Assembly: GCA_017547805.1 (NCBI GenBank)
Contig: JAFYOR010000028.1
Coordinates: forward strand, 62,001 to 126,000
Direction: 5' to 3'
Length of the DNA: 64,000 bases
From: Clostridia bacterium
GTDB taxonomy: Bacteria; Bacillota; Clostridia; Christensenellales; Aristaeellaceae
Below, piece after piece: positions 1 through 7,238 of this stretch. Position 1 is the first letter of the stretch; every line of letters begins with the position of its first letter. The notes beneath the pieces are model-generated. The model saw only the letters and a list, made by a program, of their open reading frames with translations, had not been told where the DNA came from and ran no database searches. The position numbers and the translations under genes are program-made.

Positions 1-1
1 G

Positions 2-1393
2 GTCAAAACGCTGCGCGAAGCCATCGAGCTTGCCGGCCTTGAAAGCGGCATGTCCGTCTCCTTCCACCACCACCTGCGCAACGGCGATTACACCCTCAAT
101 ATGGTGATGGATCAGATCGCCGAGATGGGCATCCGGAATCTGACGCTCAATGCAAGTTCGCTCTTTGATACCCATCTGCCTCTTGAAAAGCACATCCGCA
201 ATCACGTCGTTAGCAAGATCAACACCAACTATATGTCCGCAGGCCTTGGCCGCCTCATTTCCGAAGGCCTGATGGAAGAGCCGGTTGATTTCCGCACGCA
301 CGGCGGACGACCGCGGGACATCGCGCTGGGCATCACGCCCATTGACGTGGCGTTCATCGCCGCGCCCGCTTCGGACTGCGCGGGCAACTGTTCCGGCAAG
401 TTCGGTCCGTCCGCCTGCGGCAGCCTTGGCTACGCCTTCCCGGACGCCATGTATGCCAAAAAGGTGATTGTCATCACCGATCATCTGGTGGAGTATCCCC
501 TGTCCGGCTGGTCGATTCCGGAGATCTATGTGGATTATGTCGTTGAGGTCGACGCCATCGGCAATCCTGCCGGCATCGTCTCCGGCACGACGAAAATCAC
601 CCGCGATCCGGTCGGCCTCATCATGGCGGAGACCGCTGTCAAGGTGATTGCGCATTCCGGGCTGCTCAAAGACGGCTTCTCCTTCCAGACCGGCGCCGGC
701 GGCGCGTCGCTGGCTGCCGCCCGCTTCCTGATGGATGTGATGCTTCGCGACAACATCAAGGGCTCCTTTGCCTCCGGCGGCATCACCGGATATCTTGTGG
801 ATATGCTCAACGCCGGCTGCTTCAGGTCGCTGATGGACGTGCAGTGCTTTGATCTCAAGGCGGTGGAGTCCATCCGAACCAATCCGAATCATCATGAGAT
901 TTCCGCCATGCACTACGCCTCCCCTGCCGCCGCAAGCGCGGTGGTCGACAAGCTGGACGTCGTCATTCTCGGCGCAACCGAGGTGGATACGCAATTCAAT
1001 GTCAATGTCCACACCGATTCCAGCGGATACATCATGGGCGGCAGCGGCGGACACAGCGACACCGCGGCCGGCGCAAAGCTCGCCATGATCATCGCGCCGC
1101 TCTTCCGCGCAAGGCTCCCCATCGTCACCGACCGCGTCTCGTGCATCTCCACCCCCGGCAAGGACATCGACGTGCTGGTCACGCAGCGCGGCGTCGCCGT
1201 GAATCCGAAAAACCAGGAGCTGCTGCTGCGGCTTAAGGACGCAGGGCTTCCGGTGACGGAGATGGAGACGCTCAAGCATACCGCCGAAAAGATTACCGGC
1301 ACGCCGAAAAAAGCCGTCGCAAACGGACGCGCCGTCGCCAACGTGATCTGGCGTGACGGCACGCAGATTGACACCATCCGCAGCATTGGATAA
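2..1393 (+). CDS. citF: Citrate lyase alpha subunit (citrate CoA-transferase), 5' partial
   Basis: Alpha subunit of citrate lyase, which moves the acyl carrier's acetyl group to citrate during anaerobic citrate cleavage in the cytoplasm. The reading frame is open to the left edge of the window, so the N-terminus is missing; the ATG at 50 is internal, because the residues before it match the second citF copy at 3248-4810. Family landmarks are FHHHLRNGDY near the visible start, the Gly-rich GFSFQTGAGG segment and IRTNPNHHEIS. The stop is 11 bases before a class I hydratase subunit, so citF and the hydratase probably share an operon and citD/citE probably lie just outside. The product is clearly more similar to the other citF here than to any other gene in the window. 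Confidence 0.9.
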   Translation, partial: VKTLREAIELAGLESGMSVSFHHHLRNGDYTLNMVMDQIAEMGIRNLTLNASSLFDTHLPLEKHIRNHVVSKINTNYMSAGLGRLISEGLMEEPVDFRTHGGRPRDIALGITPIDVAFIAAPASDCAGNCSGKFGPSACGSLGYAFPDAMYAKKVIVITDHLVEYPLSGWSIPEIYVDYVVEVDAIGNPAGIVSGTTKITRDPVGLIMAETAVKVIAHSGLLKDGFSFQTGAGGASLAAARFLMDVMLRDNIKGSFASGGITGYLVDMLNAGCFRSLMDVQCFDLKAVESIRTNPNHHEISAMHYASPAAASAVVDKLDVVILGATEVDTQFNVNVHTDSSGYIMGGSGGHSDTAAGAKLAMIIAPLFRARLPIVTDRVSCISTPGKDIDVLVTQRGVAVNPKNQELLLRLKDAGLPVTEMETLKHTAEKITGTPKKAVANGRAVANVIWRDGTQIDTIRSIG

Positions 1394-1404
1394 AGGAATG
1401 GATT

Positions 1405-2244
1405 ATGAGAAACATCAGCGCAAAGCAAATCACAGAAGTGGTACGACGCCTGTGCATTGAGGCGAACTGCCACCTGACAAACGATCTGAAGGAGCGAATC
1501 GCCGCCTGCAGGGCGTGCGAGCCGTTCCCGGTCGCGCAGGGCATCCTCGACCAGATCATCGAAAACTATCACATCGCCGACGAGCAAAGCGTTCCCGTCT
1601 GTCAGGACACCGGCATGGCATGCGTGTTCATCGACGTGGGACAGGACGTCCACATCGAAGGTTCGGTGGAAGAAGCCATTCACGAGGGCGTCCGTCAGGG
1701 ATATGCCGACGGCTATCTGCGCAAGAGCGTCGTGCGCGATCCGCTTGACCGCGTCAACACCGGCGACAATACGCCCGCTATGATCTACTACCAGCTTATC
1801 CCCGGCGATCAGGTAAAAATCACCGTCGCGCCGAAGGGATTCGGCAGCGAAAACATGAGCCAGATCAAAATGCTCAAGCCCTCCGACGGACTTGACGGCG
1901 TCAGGGATTTCGTGGTGAAGGTTGTGGAAGAAGCGGGCCCGAATCCCTGCCCGCCGATCGTCGTGGGCGTAGGCGTGGGCGGCACGTTTGATAAAGCTGC
2001 GCTCCTTGCCAAGAAAGCGCTGCTGCGTCCGGTTGACGAGCACAATCCCGATCCCTTCTATGCCGCTCTGGAAGAGGAGCTGCTGGAGCGCATCAACCGT
2101 CTTGGCATCGGTCCGCAGGGGTTCGGCGGCCGAACCACTGCTTTGGCGGTCAGCATCCTTTCCTGCCCCACCCACATCGCCGGCCTGCCCGTTGCGGTCA
2201 ATATCAACTGCCACGTCACGCGCCATCAGTCCGAGGTGATCTGA
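1405..2244 (+). CDS. Class I fumarase / tartrate dehydratase, alpha subunit
   Basis: Iron-sulfur hydro-lyase alpha subunit (TtdA/FumA N-terminal family), 279 aa, the usual length for the split two-subunit form. It interconverts fumarate and malate, or dehydrates tartrate, in the cytoplasm with the beta subunit encoded next. Cysteines suited to holding a [4Fe-4S] cluster occur in VCQDTG, GPNPCPP and the C-terminal LSCPTH segment, and the Gly-rich VGVGVGG stretch is typical. Beta starts 1 base after this stop, so translation is coupled. The position behind citF suggests that oxaloacetate from citrate is reduced to malate and dehydrated to fumarate. That pathway is inferred; a tartrate substrate cannot be excluded from sequence. 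Confidence 0.88.
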   Translation: MRNISAKQITEVVRRLCIEANCHLTNDLKERIAACRACEPFPVAQGILDQIIENYHIADEQSVPVCQDTGMACVFIDVGQDVHIEGSVEEAIHEGVRQGYADGYLRKSVVRDPLDRVNTGDNTPAMIYYQLIPGDQVKITVAPKGFGSENMSQIKMLKPSDGLDGVRDFVVKVVEEAGPNPCPPIVVGVGVGGTFDKAALLAKKALLRPVDEHNPDPFYAALEEELLERINRLGIGPQGFGGRTTALAVSILSCPTHIAGLPVAVNINCHVTRHQSEVI

Positions 2245-2245
2245 G

Positions 2246-2803
2246 ATGAAAAAGATTCAAACGCCCTTTACCCGCGAGATGGCGCGTTCGCTCAAGGCGG
2301 GCGACGCCTGCCTGATCACCGGCGTCATCTACACCGCCCGGGACGCCGCGCATAAGCGCCTTTGCGAACTGATTGCGCAGGGAAAACCGCTGCCCATGGA
2401 TATGGAAAATGCGATCATCTATTTTGTCGGCCCCACCCCGGCCAAACCCGGTCAGGCCATCGGCTCCGCCGGACCGACCACCTCCTACCGCATGGACGCA
2501 TATTCTCCTGCGCTCATCGCCATCGGCCAGACCGGCATGATCGGCAAGGGCAAGCGCAGCAGCGAAGTGATCGCAGCCATGAAGACTCACGGCGCGGTCT
2601 ATTTCGGCGCCACCGGCGGCTGCGGCGCGCTGCTCTCCAAGTGCATCAAAAAGTCTGAAATCGTCGCCTACGAGGATCTCGGCGCGGAAGCCATCCGCCG
2701 GCTGGAGGTTGAAGACTTCCCCGTGACGGTCATCATCGACAGTGAAGGCAGCAATCTTTACGAAACCGGGCGCGCCGAATATCTGCGCATGGCCGGTGTC
2801 TGA
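2246..2803 (+). CDS. Class I fumarase / tartrate dehydratase, beta subunit
   Basis: Beta subunit of the hydro-lyase (FumA C-terminal/TtdB family), 185 aa, normal length for the separate subunit. Family landmarks are the early LKAGD motif, GPTPAKPGQAIGSAGPTTSYRMD around residues 58-80, and the GATGGCGALL segment near residue 120. It follows the alpha subunit with a 1-base gap and the ATG lies just after the alpha stop. It forms one enzyme with alpha; substrate choice (fumarate/malate or tartrate) is not resolvable here. Confidence 0.88.
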   Translation: MKKIQTPFTREMARSLKAGDACLITGVIYTARDAAHKRLCELIAQGKPLPMDMENAIIYFVGPTPAKPGQAIGSAGPTTSYRMDAYSPALIAIGQTGMIGKGKRSSEVIAAMKTHGAVYFGATGGCGALLSKCIKKSEIVAYEDLGAEAIRRLEVEDFPVTVIIDSEGSNLYETGRAEYLRMAGV

Positions 2804-2838
2804 TTCACAGAATCGCCGCGCGAAAGGAGGGAATGCCC

Positions 2839-3120
2839 TTGGAAGAAACCAAGCACTTCAGCTTTTTCCAAAACCGCCAGTGCGAGTACTTCCCCTGTCA
2901 TCCCAACGTACCTGAAGAGGCGTTTAACTGCCTGTTCTGTTATTGCCCGCTCTATGCGCTGGGCCGCAAGTGCGGCGGAAACTGCACGTATACGGAAAAC
3001 GACATCAAAGACTGCAGCAGCTGCGCATTTCCTCATCACCGGGACAGCTTCTCCCTCGTTCTTGATCGCTATAAAGAAATCATGGAGATTGTGCGCAGGA
3101 GCGACGCGCAAATGGATTGA
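2839..3120 (+). CDS. Cysteine-rich small domain protein
   Basis: Small soluble protein of about 93 aa with nine cysteines in the order CEYFPC, CLFCYC, C, C, CSSC. This matches the cysteine-rich small domain family (Pfam PF04071 type), presumed to bind metal; the family has no firm function. Two starts compete. The ATG at 2833 lies only 2 bases after AGGAGG, while the in-frame TTG at 2839 has an 8-base spacing, so TTG is preferred. It lies 35 bases behind the hydratase beta subunit and before a strong terminator, so it is probably the last gene of the citrate/hydratase operon. Confidence 0.7.
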   Translation: MEETKHFSFFQNRQCEYFPCHPNVPEEAFNCLFCYCPLYALGRKCGGNCTYTENDIKDCSSCAFPHHRDSFSLVLDRYKEIMEIVRRSDAQMD

Positions 3121-3133
3121 AAGCAAAGCGTAA

Positions 3134-3164
3134 AAAGACACCCGTCGGACAGACGGGTGTCTTT
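3134..3164. terminator. Bidirectional rho-independent terminator
   Basis: A perfect 13-bp stem (AAAGACACCCGTC with its complement) has a 5-base loop. It is followed by TTTGTGT on the plus strand and by TTTTTA on the minus strand. It sits between the convergent citrate operon and the second citF and probably ends both. Confidence 0.85.
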
Positions 3165-3247
3165 GTGTATTGTCTCTTGTGTTTTTCGCGGACTGCACAG
3201 AGCCCCCCCGAAACCGGACAGAACCTTTCACCTGACGGGTTTTCGCA

Positions 3248-4810
3248 TTATCGCGTTTTTGCGGATTTCTGCACCCTGCGGATCACATCAAGAATGGTTC
3301 CATCTCTGCTTTCAACAACGGCGACAACTCTGTCGTCAAACAATACAGGCGTTGGCTTTCCGGTGATGCTGTACGCGATATCGCGCAGTTCCTCAATTGT
3401 GCGCAGCGGCAAACCCGAATTTCTGTAAACCGAAATCAGATCCTGACGGCGCGGATTGATAGCGATACCATAATCCGTCACGACGATATCGATCGCCTCA
3501 CCGGGCGTTGTCACCGTCAGCACCTCGTCAACAATCGTCGGAATCCGGCTGCGAATCAGCGGCGCAACGACGATTGAACACTTTGCGCCGGCAGCCGTAT
3601 CCGGATGTCCGCCCGGCGCGCCGCGGACGATGCCGTCAGAGCCTGTTACCACGTTGACATTGAACCGCGTATCTACCTCCAACGCGCCCAGAATTACAAA
3701 ATCCAGCTTATTGACATATGCCCCCTTGTTCATGGGGTTGGCGTATTCCGAAGTCGAAATCTCAATGTGATTCGGATTGGTTCGGATGTGCTCGATGGCG
3801 CCTGCGTCAAACACCTGTGCATCGACAATCTTGTCAATCAGCCCGGCATCCATCAAATCGCACATTGCCTGCATGATGCCGCCGATCGCAAATCCCATCC
3901 TGATGTTCCGTTGTTTCATGATCGGGTGCAGCAAACCGGTTACCGCCAACGCAGCGCCGCCTCCGCCCGTTTGAAACGAAAAACCATTCCTGAAATACGG
4001 CGATTCCGCGATGAGCTTCGCACAGTATTCAGCCATCATCAGTTCCCGAACGTCCTTTGTAACGCGAATCACATTGCTGACGATTTTCCTTGGATTTCCA
4101 ATCTCTTCAACCTGCACAACATAATCCACATCCGTCATGGAAATGCTCGCCGGAACATTCGGAAACGGAACCAGACAATCCGTAATCACAACAACCTTAT
4201 CCGCGTATTTGGCATCCACCATGGAATACGAAAGCACGCCGCAGTCGCTTTTTCCGCCCAATGCACGGGCATTGCCGTATTCATCGCTGGTTGGCGCGCC
4301 GATGAACGCGATATCCAAATGAATATCCCCTTCTTCAATCGCGCGTACGCGACCGCCATGAGAACGAATCACTGCCGGTCTGGCGAGTTTCCCATAGGAA
4401 ATGGCTTCTCCGATTTTCCCGCGGACGCCGGAGGACTGAATACTGCTCACAACGCCCCGATCAATCAAGGAATCAACCGGATCATGCGCTGCGCCCATTG
4501 AGCTGGCACAAATCGTGATGTCCTTGATCCCCATTGCGGCGACTTCTTCCATCACCATATTGATGATATAATCGCCGTCGCGAAAATGATGATGAAAACC
4601 GAAGTACATGCCATCCCGAACACCGCATAGTTCAAGCGCTTCACGAATGCTGCCGACCAGCTTTTTGTGCTGCGGATCATTCACAGAACGCACGACTGGC
4701 GCAGCCTTTTTGTAAGGAACATGATCGCGATAGTGCATTCCCTGATAACCCGTTTTTCCATACAGCCGCAGGATTTCATCAGGAATCTCGCGTCCTGCCT
4801 GATTCACCAA
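3248..4810 (-). CDS. citF: Citrate lyase alpha subunit, second isolated copy
   Basis: Full-length citrate lyase alpha subunit/citrate CoA-transferase of 520 aa. It shares FHHHFRDGDY, GFSFQTGGGG, IRTNPNHIEIS and the terminal SITGKPTP segment with the partial copy at 2-1393, but is clearly diverged. The start is TTG at 4810, 8 bases after AAGGAG; a GTG follows immediately and is less well spaced. It has its own promoter at 4895-4923 and ends at the shared terminator, so it is monocistronic. No citE, citD, citC, citG or citX is adjacent. Either it swaps into the lyase encoded with the other copy, or it acts as a stand-alone CoA-transferase; the sequence does not decide. Confidence 0.88.
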   Translation of the reverse strand: MVNQAGREIPDEILRLYGKTGYQGMHYRDHVPYKKAAPVVRSVNDPQHKKLVGSIREALELCGVRDGMYFGFHHHFRDGDYIINMVMEEVAAMGIKDITICASSMGAAHDPVDSLIDRGVVSSIQSSGVRGKIGEAISYGKLARPAVIRSHGGRVRAIEEGDIHLDIAFIGAPTSDEYGNARALGGKSDCGVLSYSMVDAKYADKVVVITDCLVPFPNVPASISMTDVDYVVQVEEIGNPRKIVSNVIRVTKDVRELMMAEYCAKLIAESPYFRNGFSFQTGGGGAALAVTGLLHPIMKQRNIRMGFAIGGIMQAMCDLMDAGLIDKIVDAQVFDAGAIEHIRTNPNHIEISTSEYANPMNKGAYVNKLDFVILGALEVDTRFNVNVVTGSDGIVRGAPGGHPDTAAGAKCSIVVAPLIRSRIPTIVDEVLTVTTPGEAIDIVVTDYGIAINPRRQDLISVYRNSGLPLRTIEELRDIAYSITGKPTPVLFDDRVVAVVESRDGTILDVIRRVQKSAKTR

Positions 4811-5155
4811 TGCACATTCTCCTTTCCGGTCGCATCCCGACGCCCTTCTCTACTTCACAGGCTGCGACGTGGACATTCATCTGTTTCACAGCTTATTTTA
4901 CATGATCGCCACGCGATTTTCAAGCGCGCCGGATTTCTGTCTTTGCTTGTGCCAATCGCACGCCTGCAGCATTGTGCCTTCCATTCCACAGATGCAAAAA
5001 GCCGCAGCTGACGTTCCCTTCAGAAAGCTTATGCCCTGTTTTCAGAACTTGCTCTGAGGATTTCGTCATGCGCGGCTTTGGGGACACCGTTTCCAAAAAC
5101 AGAATCACGGCATTGCATCCTTGCGACAGATGTTTTGGGTCATCCTTTTTCATAG
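4811..5155. other. Intergenic region upstream of the isolated citF
   Basis: About 345 bases between citF and the tRNA-Gly terminator. It holds the citF promoter and an 80-base leader. The rest contains a 77-codon open frame on the minus strand (5150 to 4920) with no recognisable product and no good ribosome binding site, so it is not called as a gene. Confidence 0.5.
4895..4923 (-). promoter_or_regulatory. Sigma-A promoter of the isolated citF
   Basis: On the minus strand, TTGAAA (4923-4918) is followed after exactly 17 bases by TAAAAT (4900-4895). The predicted leader to the TTG start is about 80 bases. Confidence 0.6.
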
Positions 5156-5157
5156 AA

Positions 5158-5185
5158 AAGAAAAACCGGAACCCAAAGGTTCCGG
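5158..5185 (-). terminator. Terminator of tRNA-Gly
   Basis: Minus-strand stem CCGGAACC with its complement and a 4-base loop, followed by TTTTTCTT. It begins 5 bases after the tRNA 3' end. Confidence 0.85.
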
Positions 5186-5189
5186 CTAT

Positions 5190-5264
5190 TGGAGCGGTAG
5201 ACGAGATTCGGACTCGCGACATCCACCTTGGCAAGGTGGCACTCTACCACTGAGCTACTACCGC
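5190..5264 (-). tRNA. tRNA-Gly (anticodon GCC)
   Basis: A 75-base minus-strand sequence folds as a full cloverleaf. The acceptor stem is GCGGTAG/CTACCGC, the D arm is GCTC..GAGT, and the anticodon stem CCACC/GGTGG carries TTGCCAA with anticodon GCC. The T arm is GCGAG/CTCGT with the TCCGAAT loop. The discriminator is T and CCA is encoded. It is transcribed alone from a consensus promoter and ends at its own terminator. Confidence 0.97.
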
Positions 5265-5284
5265 ATCGCTCATCAACAAAAGGT

Positions 5285-5313
5285 ATTATACATGATCCCT
5301 CTTCATCTGTCAA
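5285..5313 (-). promoter_or_regulatory. Consensus sigma-A promoter for tRNA-Gly
   Basis: Minus strand TTGACA (5313-5308), 17-base spacer, TATAAT (5290-5285). Both hexamers are perfect, as expected for a stable RNA gene. Confidence 0.9.
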
Positions 5314-5323
5314 CCCTTTTTTG

Positions 5324-5352
5324 TAAAAAAAATGGAGACTCTCGTCTCCATT
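5324..5352 (-). terminator. Terminator after recR
   Basis: Minus-strand stem AATGGAGAC with its complement and a 4-base loop, followed by a run of eight T. It lies 8 bases after the recR stop. Confidence 0.88.
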
Positions 5353-5360
5353 CTCAAATC

Positions 5361-5960
5361 TTACATTTCCCGGCGTCCTTCAATCGCCTTGGCCAGCGTG
5401 ACCTCGTCCGTGTACTCCAGATCGCCGCCGACAGGCAGACCATGTGCAATGCGCGTGACCAGAATGCCCATGGGCTTAAGCAGACGCGCAATATACGCTG
5501 CCGTCGCCTCGCCCTCGATGTCGGGATTCGTGGCAAGGATCACCTCACGGATCTCCTCCGTGCCCACGCGCGCAAGCAGCTCGCGGATGCGGATGTCCTC
5601 CGGTCCGATGCCCTCCATCGGCGAAATCGTGCCGTGCAGAACGTGGTATGTTCCCTTGAAATCGCGCATGCGCTCCATCGCCGCAACATCGCGCGGATCG
5701 CGCACGACGCACAGCACGCCGTTGTGACGCTGCTCCTGCATGCAGATCGGACACGGATCATCTACCGTGTAATTGCCGCAAACCGAGCAATACCTGACCG
5801 CCTTGCGCCCCTGCCAGATCGCAGCCGCAAGCTCATGCACCTGCTCTTCCGGCAGGGAGACGATATGATACGCCAGACGCTGCGCGGACTTGCTGCCGAT
5901 GCCCGGCAGGCGGGACAGCTGCTGCGCCATGCGGGCGATCGGTTCAATCTGTCCGGCCAT
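5361..5960 (-). CDS. recR: Recombination mediator RecR
   Basis: RecR, 199 aa (normal length), works with RecO/RecF to load RecA at gapped DNA. The order of domains is classic: N-terminal helix-hairpin-helix [16 protein letters not shown] (residues 16-31), a four-cysteine zinc finger CSVC...CPIC (residues 58-73), then a Toprim domain with DIEGEATA near residue 147. The start ATG is 2 bases after the ebfC stop, giving the widespread ebfC-recR pair. dnaX, which often precedes this pair, is not in the window. Confidence 0.97.
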   Translation of the reverse strand: MAGQIEPIARMAQQLSRLPGIGSKSAQRLAYHIVSLPEEQVHELAAAIWQGRKAVRYCSVCGNYTVDDPCPICMQEQRHNGVLCVVRDPRDVAAMERMRDFKGTYHVLHGTISPMEGIGPEDIRIRELLARVGTEEIREVILATNPDIEGEATAAYIARLLKPMGILVTRIAHGLPVGGDLEYTDEVTLAKAIEGRREM

Positions 5961-5962
5961 GA

Positions 5963-6304
5963 TCAGAACATGCCGCCCATGCCGGCCGCGCCGCCAATGC
6001 GGGCCATTTCACGCTCGCGGGTCTCTTCACCCTTCTTGAGGGCGTCGTTAACCGCAGCCATGACCATGTCCTGCAGCATCTCGACCTCATCCGGATCGCA
6101 CGCATCAGCGTCGATGTGGAGCTCAACGAGCTGACGCTTGCCGGTCACCTTGCAGGAAACCGCGCCGCCGCCGGCCGTGCCTTCATATTCGCGCTTGTCC
6201 AGATCCTCCTGAAGGGTGAGCATCTGCTGCTGCATCTTCTGCGCCTGACGCATCAGCTGCTGCATATTACCGCCCGGAATGCCGGGGAAACCGCCTCTTG
6301 CCAT
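5963..6304 (-). CDS. ebfC: YbaB/EbfC nucleoid-associated protein
   Basis: Small DNA-binding protein of the YbaB/EbfC family, 113 aa, which acts as a dimer on the nucleoid. Landmarks are the N-terminal [15 protein letters not shown] coiled helix (residues 14-28) and [29 protein letters not shown] lies about 8 bases before the ATG. It is co-transcribed with recR. A perfect palindrome at 6324-6346 covers its promoter. Confidence 0.92.
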   Translation of the reverse strand: MARGGFPGIPGGNMQQLMRQAQKMQQQMLTLQEDLDKREYEGTAGGGAVSCKVTGKRQLVELHIDADACDPDEVEMLQDMVMAAVNDALKKGEETREREMARIGGAAGMGGMF

Positions 6305-6323
6305 GTGTAAAACCTCCTGAAAA

Positions 6324-6346
6324 GTATAATATCCTAGATATTATAC
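6324..6346. promoter_or_regulatory. Perfect palindrome over the ebfC promoter
   Basis: GTATAATATC, 3 bases, then its exact reverse complement. Each arm contains TATAAT, so there is a -10 hexamer on both strands; the minus-strand hexamer (6345-6340) fits ebfC with a weak TTTTCA -35 17 bases upstream. It could be a repressor site or a bidirectional promoter core. Confidence 0.45.
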
Positions 6347-6393
6347 ACCATGAAGGCGGAATTGAAAAGAGTCATCTTTCCAAAGGCAGACAA

Positions 6394-6420
6394 AAGGCCG
6401 CGGCGTGTTGCCGCAGCCTT
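6394..6420 (-). terminator. Terminator after the Asn/Gln-rich SASP gene
   Basis: Minus-strand 11-bp stem AAGGCTGCGGC with GCCGCGGCCTT, 5-base loop, then TTTTGTC. It is 12 bases after the stop. Confidence 0.75.
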
Positions 6421-6432
6421 CCGTCAAGGCGC

Positions 6433-6723
6433 TCAGCCCTGATTGCTCATCGCGCGTTCGGCCTGCTCGACCAGTCGCTTGGTCATATAGCCGCCGATGT
6501 AACCGGCCTGACGGCTGGGAAGATCGCCGTTATAGCCCTTCTTCAGATTGATGCCCAGCTCGTTGGCAATCTCATACTTCATCTGATTGAGCGCACCCTT
6601 GGCCTCCGGCACGACGACACGGTTGGTGTTGCCGGAATTGTTCTGCGCCTGTGCGCCGGCATTCTGGTTCTGCGCGCCGAAATTCTGGTTCTGCATCTGA
6701 TTCTGATTCTGGTTCTGATACAT
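6433..6723 (-). CDS. Alpha/beta-type SASP with Asn/Gln-rich N-terminal tail
   Basis: Spore DNA-coating protein of 96 aa. The C-terminal 62 residues are a typical alpha/beta-type small acid-soluble spore protein: VPEAKGALNQMKYEIANELG, then GYNGDLPSRQAGYIGGYMTKRLVEQAE. KYEIANELG is the expected germination protease (GPR) cleavage region. The first 34 residues are unusual: almost only Gln, Asn, Ala and Gly with repeated QNQ units, absent from the sister gene at 6844-7062. Alpha/beta SASPs are normally 60-75 aa. RBS AAAGGGGA precedes the ATG. Expression is expected in the forespore, but no convincing sigma-G promoter was seen. Confidence 0.9.
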   Translation of the reverse strand: MYQNQNQNQMQNQNFGAQNQNAGAQAQNNSGNTNRVVVPEAKGALNQMKYEIANELGINLKKGYNGDLPSRQAGYIGGYMTKRLVEQAERAMSNQG

Positions 6724-6761
6724 CTGATTGATCCCCTTTCACAATAACCTGCTTTGCGCCT

Positions 6762-6829
6762 GCGCGCCTTATGCCGAAAGAATGCGCATGACAGGAGCAT
6801 TTCCGGCACATGCTTTATCTAAGGCGCGC
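6762..6829. repeat. Large imperfect inverted repeat between the two SASP genes
   Basis: Outer arms GCGCGCCTTA (6762-6771) and TAAGGCGCGC (6820-6829) are perfect complements. Inside them a second imperfect stem (TGCCGAAAGAATGC with GCATTTCCGGCA) extends the structure. There is no T tract, so it is not a standard terminator. As RNA it would form a hairpin of nearly 70 bases downstream of the first SASP gene. Confidence 0.6.
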
Positions 6830-6843
6830 TTTTCACCGCGGGA

Positions 6844-7062
6844 TTACAGGGTCTGCTGACCGGCCATCTGCTTTTCAGCATTCTCGATGAGACGCTTGAC
6901 CATGTAGCCGCCGACATATCCCGCCTCTCGGGAAGTCAGATCGCCGTTATAGCCCTGTTTGAGGTTGACGCCAAGCTCTCGGGCGATCTCGTATTTCATG
7001 TTGGAGAGCGCCTCTTTTGCCTGCGGCACGTTGATGCGGTTGCCGTTTGAGTTGCTTGCCAT
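6844..7062 (-). CDS. Alpha/beta-type small acid-soluble spore protein
   Basis: Typical alpha/beta SASP of 72 aa that saturates spore DNA and protects it from UV and heat. It carries NMKYEIARELG (GPR cleavage region) and GYNGDLTSREAGYVGGYMVKR, the two conserved family blocks. A short STN-type N-terminus replaces the Gln-rich tail of its neighbour. RBS GGAGGTG lies 8 bases before the ATG, and a sigma-G-like promoter lies at 7091-7119. It is convincing evidence that the organism makes endospores. Confidence 0.95.
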   Translation of the reverse strand: MASNSNGNRINVPQAKEALSNMKYEIARELGVNLKQGYNGDLTSREAGYVGGYMVKRLIENAEKQMAGQQTL

Positions 7063-7090
7063 GCTTTTTCACCTCCAATCGGTTCGGGCT

Positions 7091-7119
7091 TATTGTGCGC
7101 CGTCCGCTTCGGGGTATTC
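7091..7119 (-). promoter_or_regulatory. Candidate sigma-G promoter of the SASP gene
   Basis: Minus strand GAATA (7119-7115), 17 bases, CACAATA (7097-7091). This fits the sigma-G -35 consensus GMATR exactly and the -10 consensus CATnCTA at 5 of 6 specified bases or fewer, so it is a moderate call. Confidence 0.4.
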
Positions 7120-7201
7120 TGACAATATCCGTCTGAAATGGCGCTCACCTGCCAGCATCGTTTCCAGATGCAGTCCCTCTTTTCGCAGTTTCCTGCAGGA
7201 C

Positions 7202-7231
7202 AAAAAAGACGCGGCAGCAAACCGCGTCTTT
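7202..7231 (-). terminator. Terminator after the alpha/beta hydrolase gene
   Basis: Minus-strand stem AAAGACGCGG with its complement and a 7-base loop, followed by a run of six T; 7 bases after the stop. Confidence 0.85.
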
Positions 7232-7238
7232 GTAAGAG

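Noticed and set aside
4920..5234. Open frame upstream of the isolated citF
   Set aside because: It begins inside the tRNA; from its first ATG outside the tRNA there is no ribosome site and no recognisable product.
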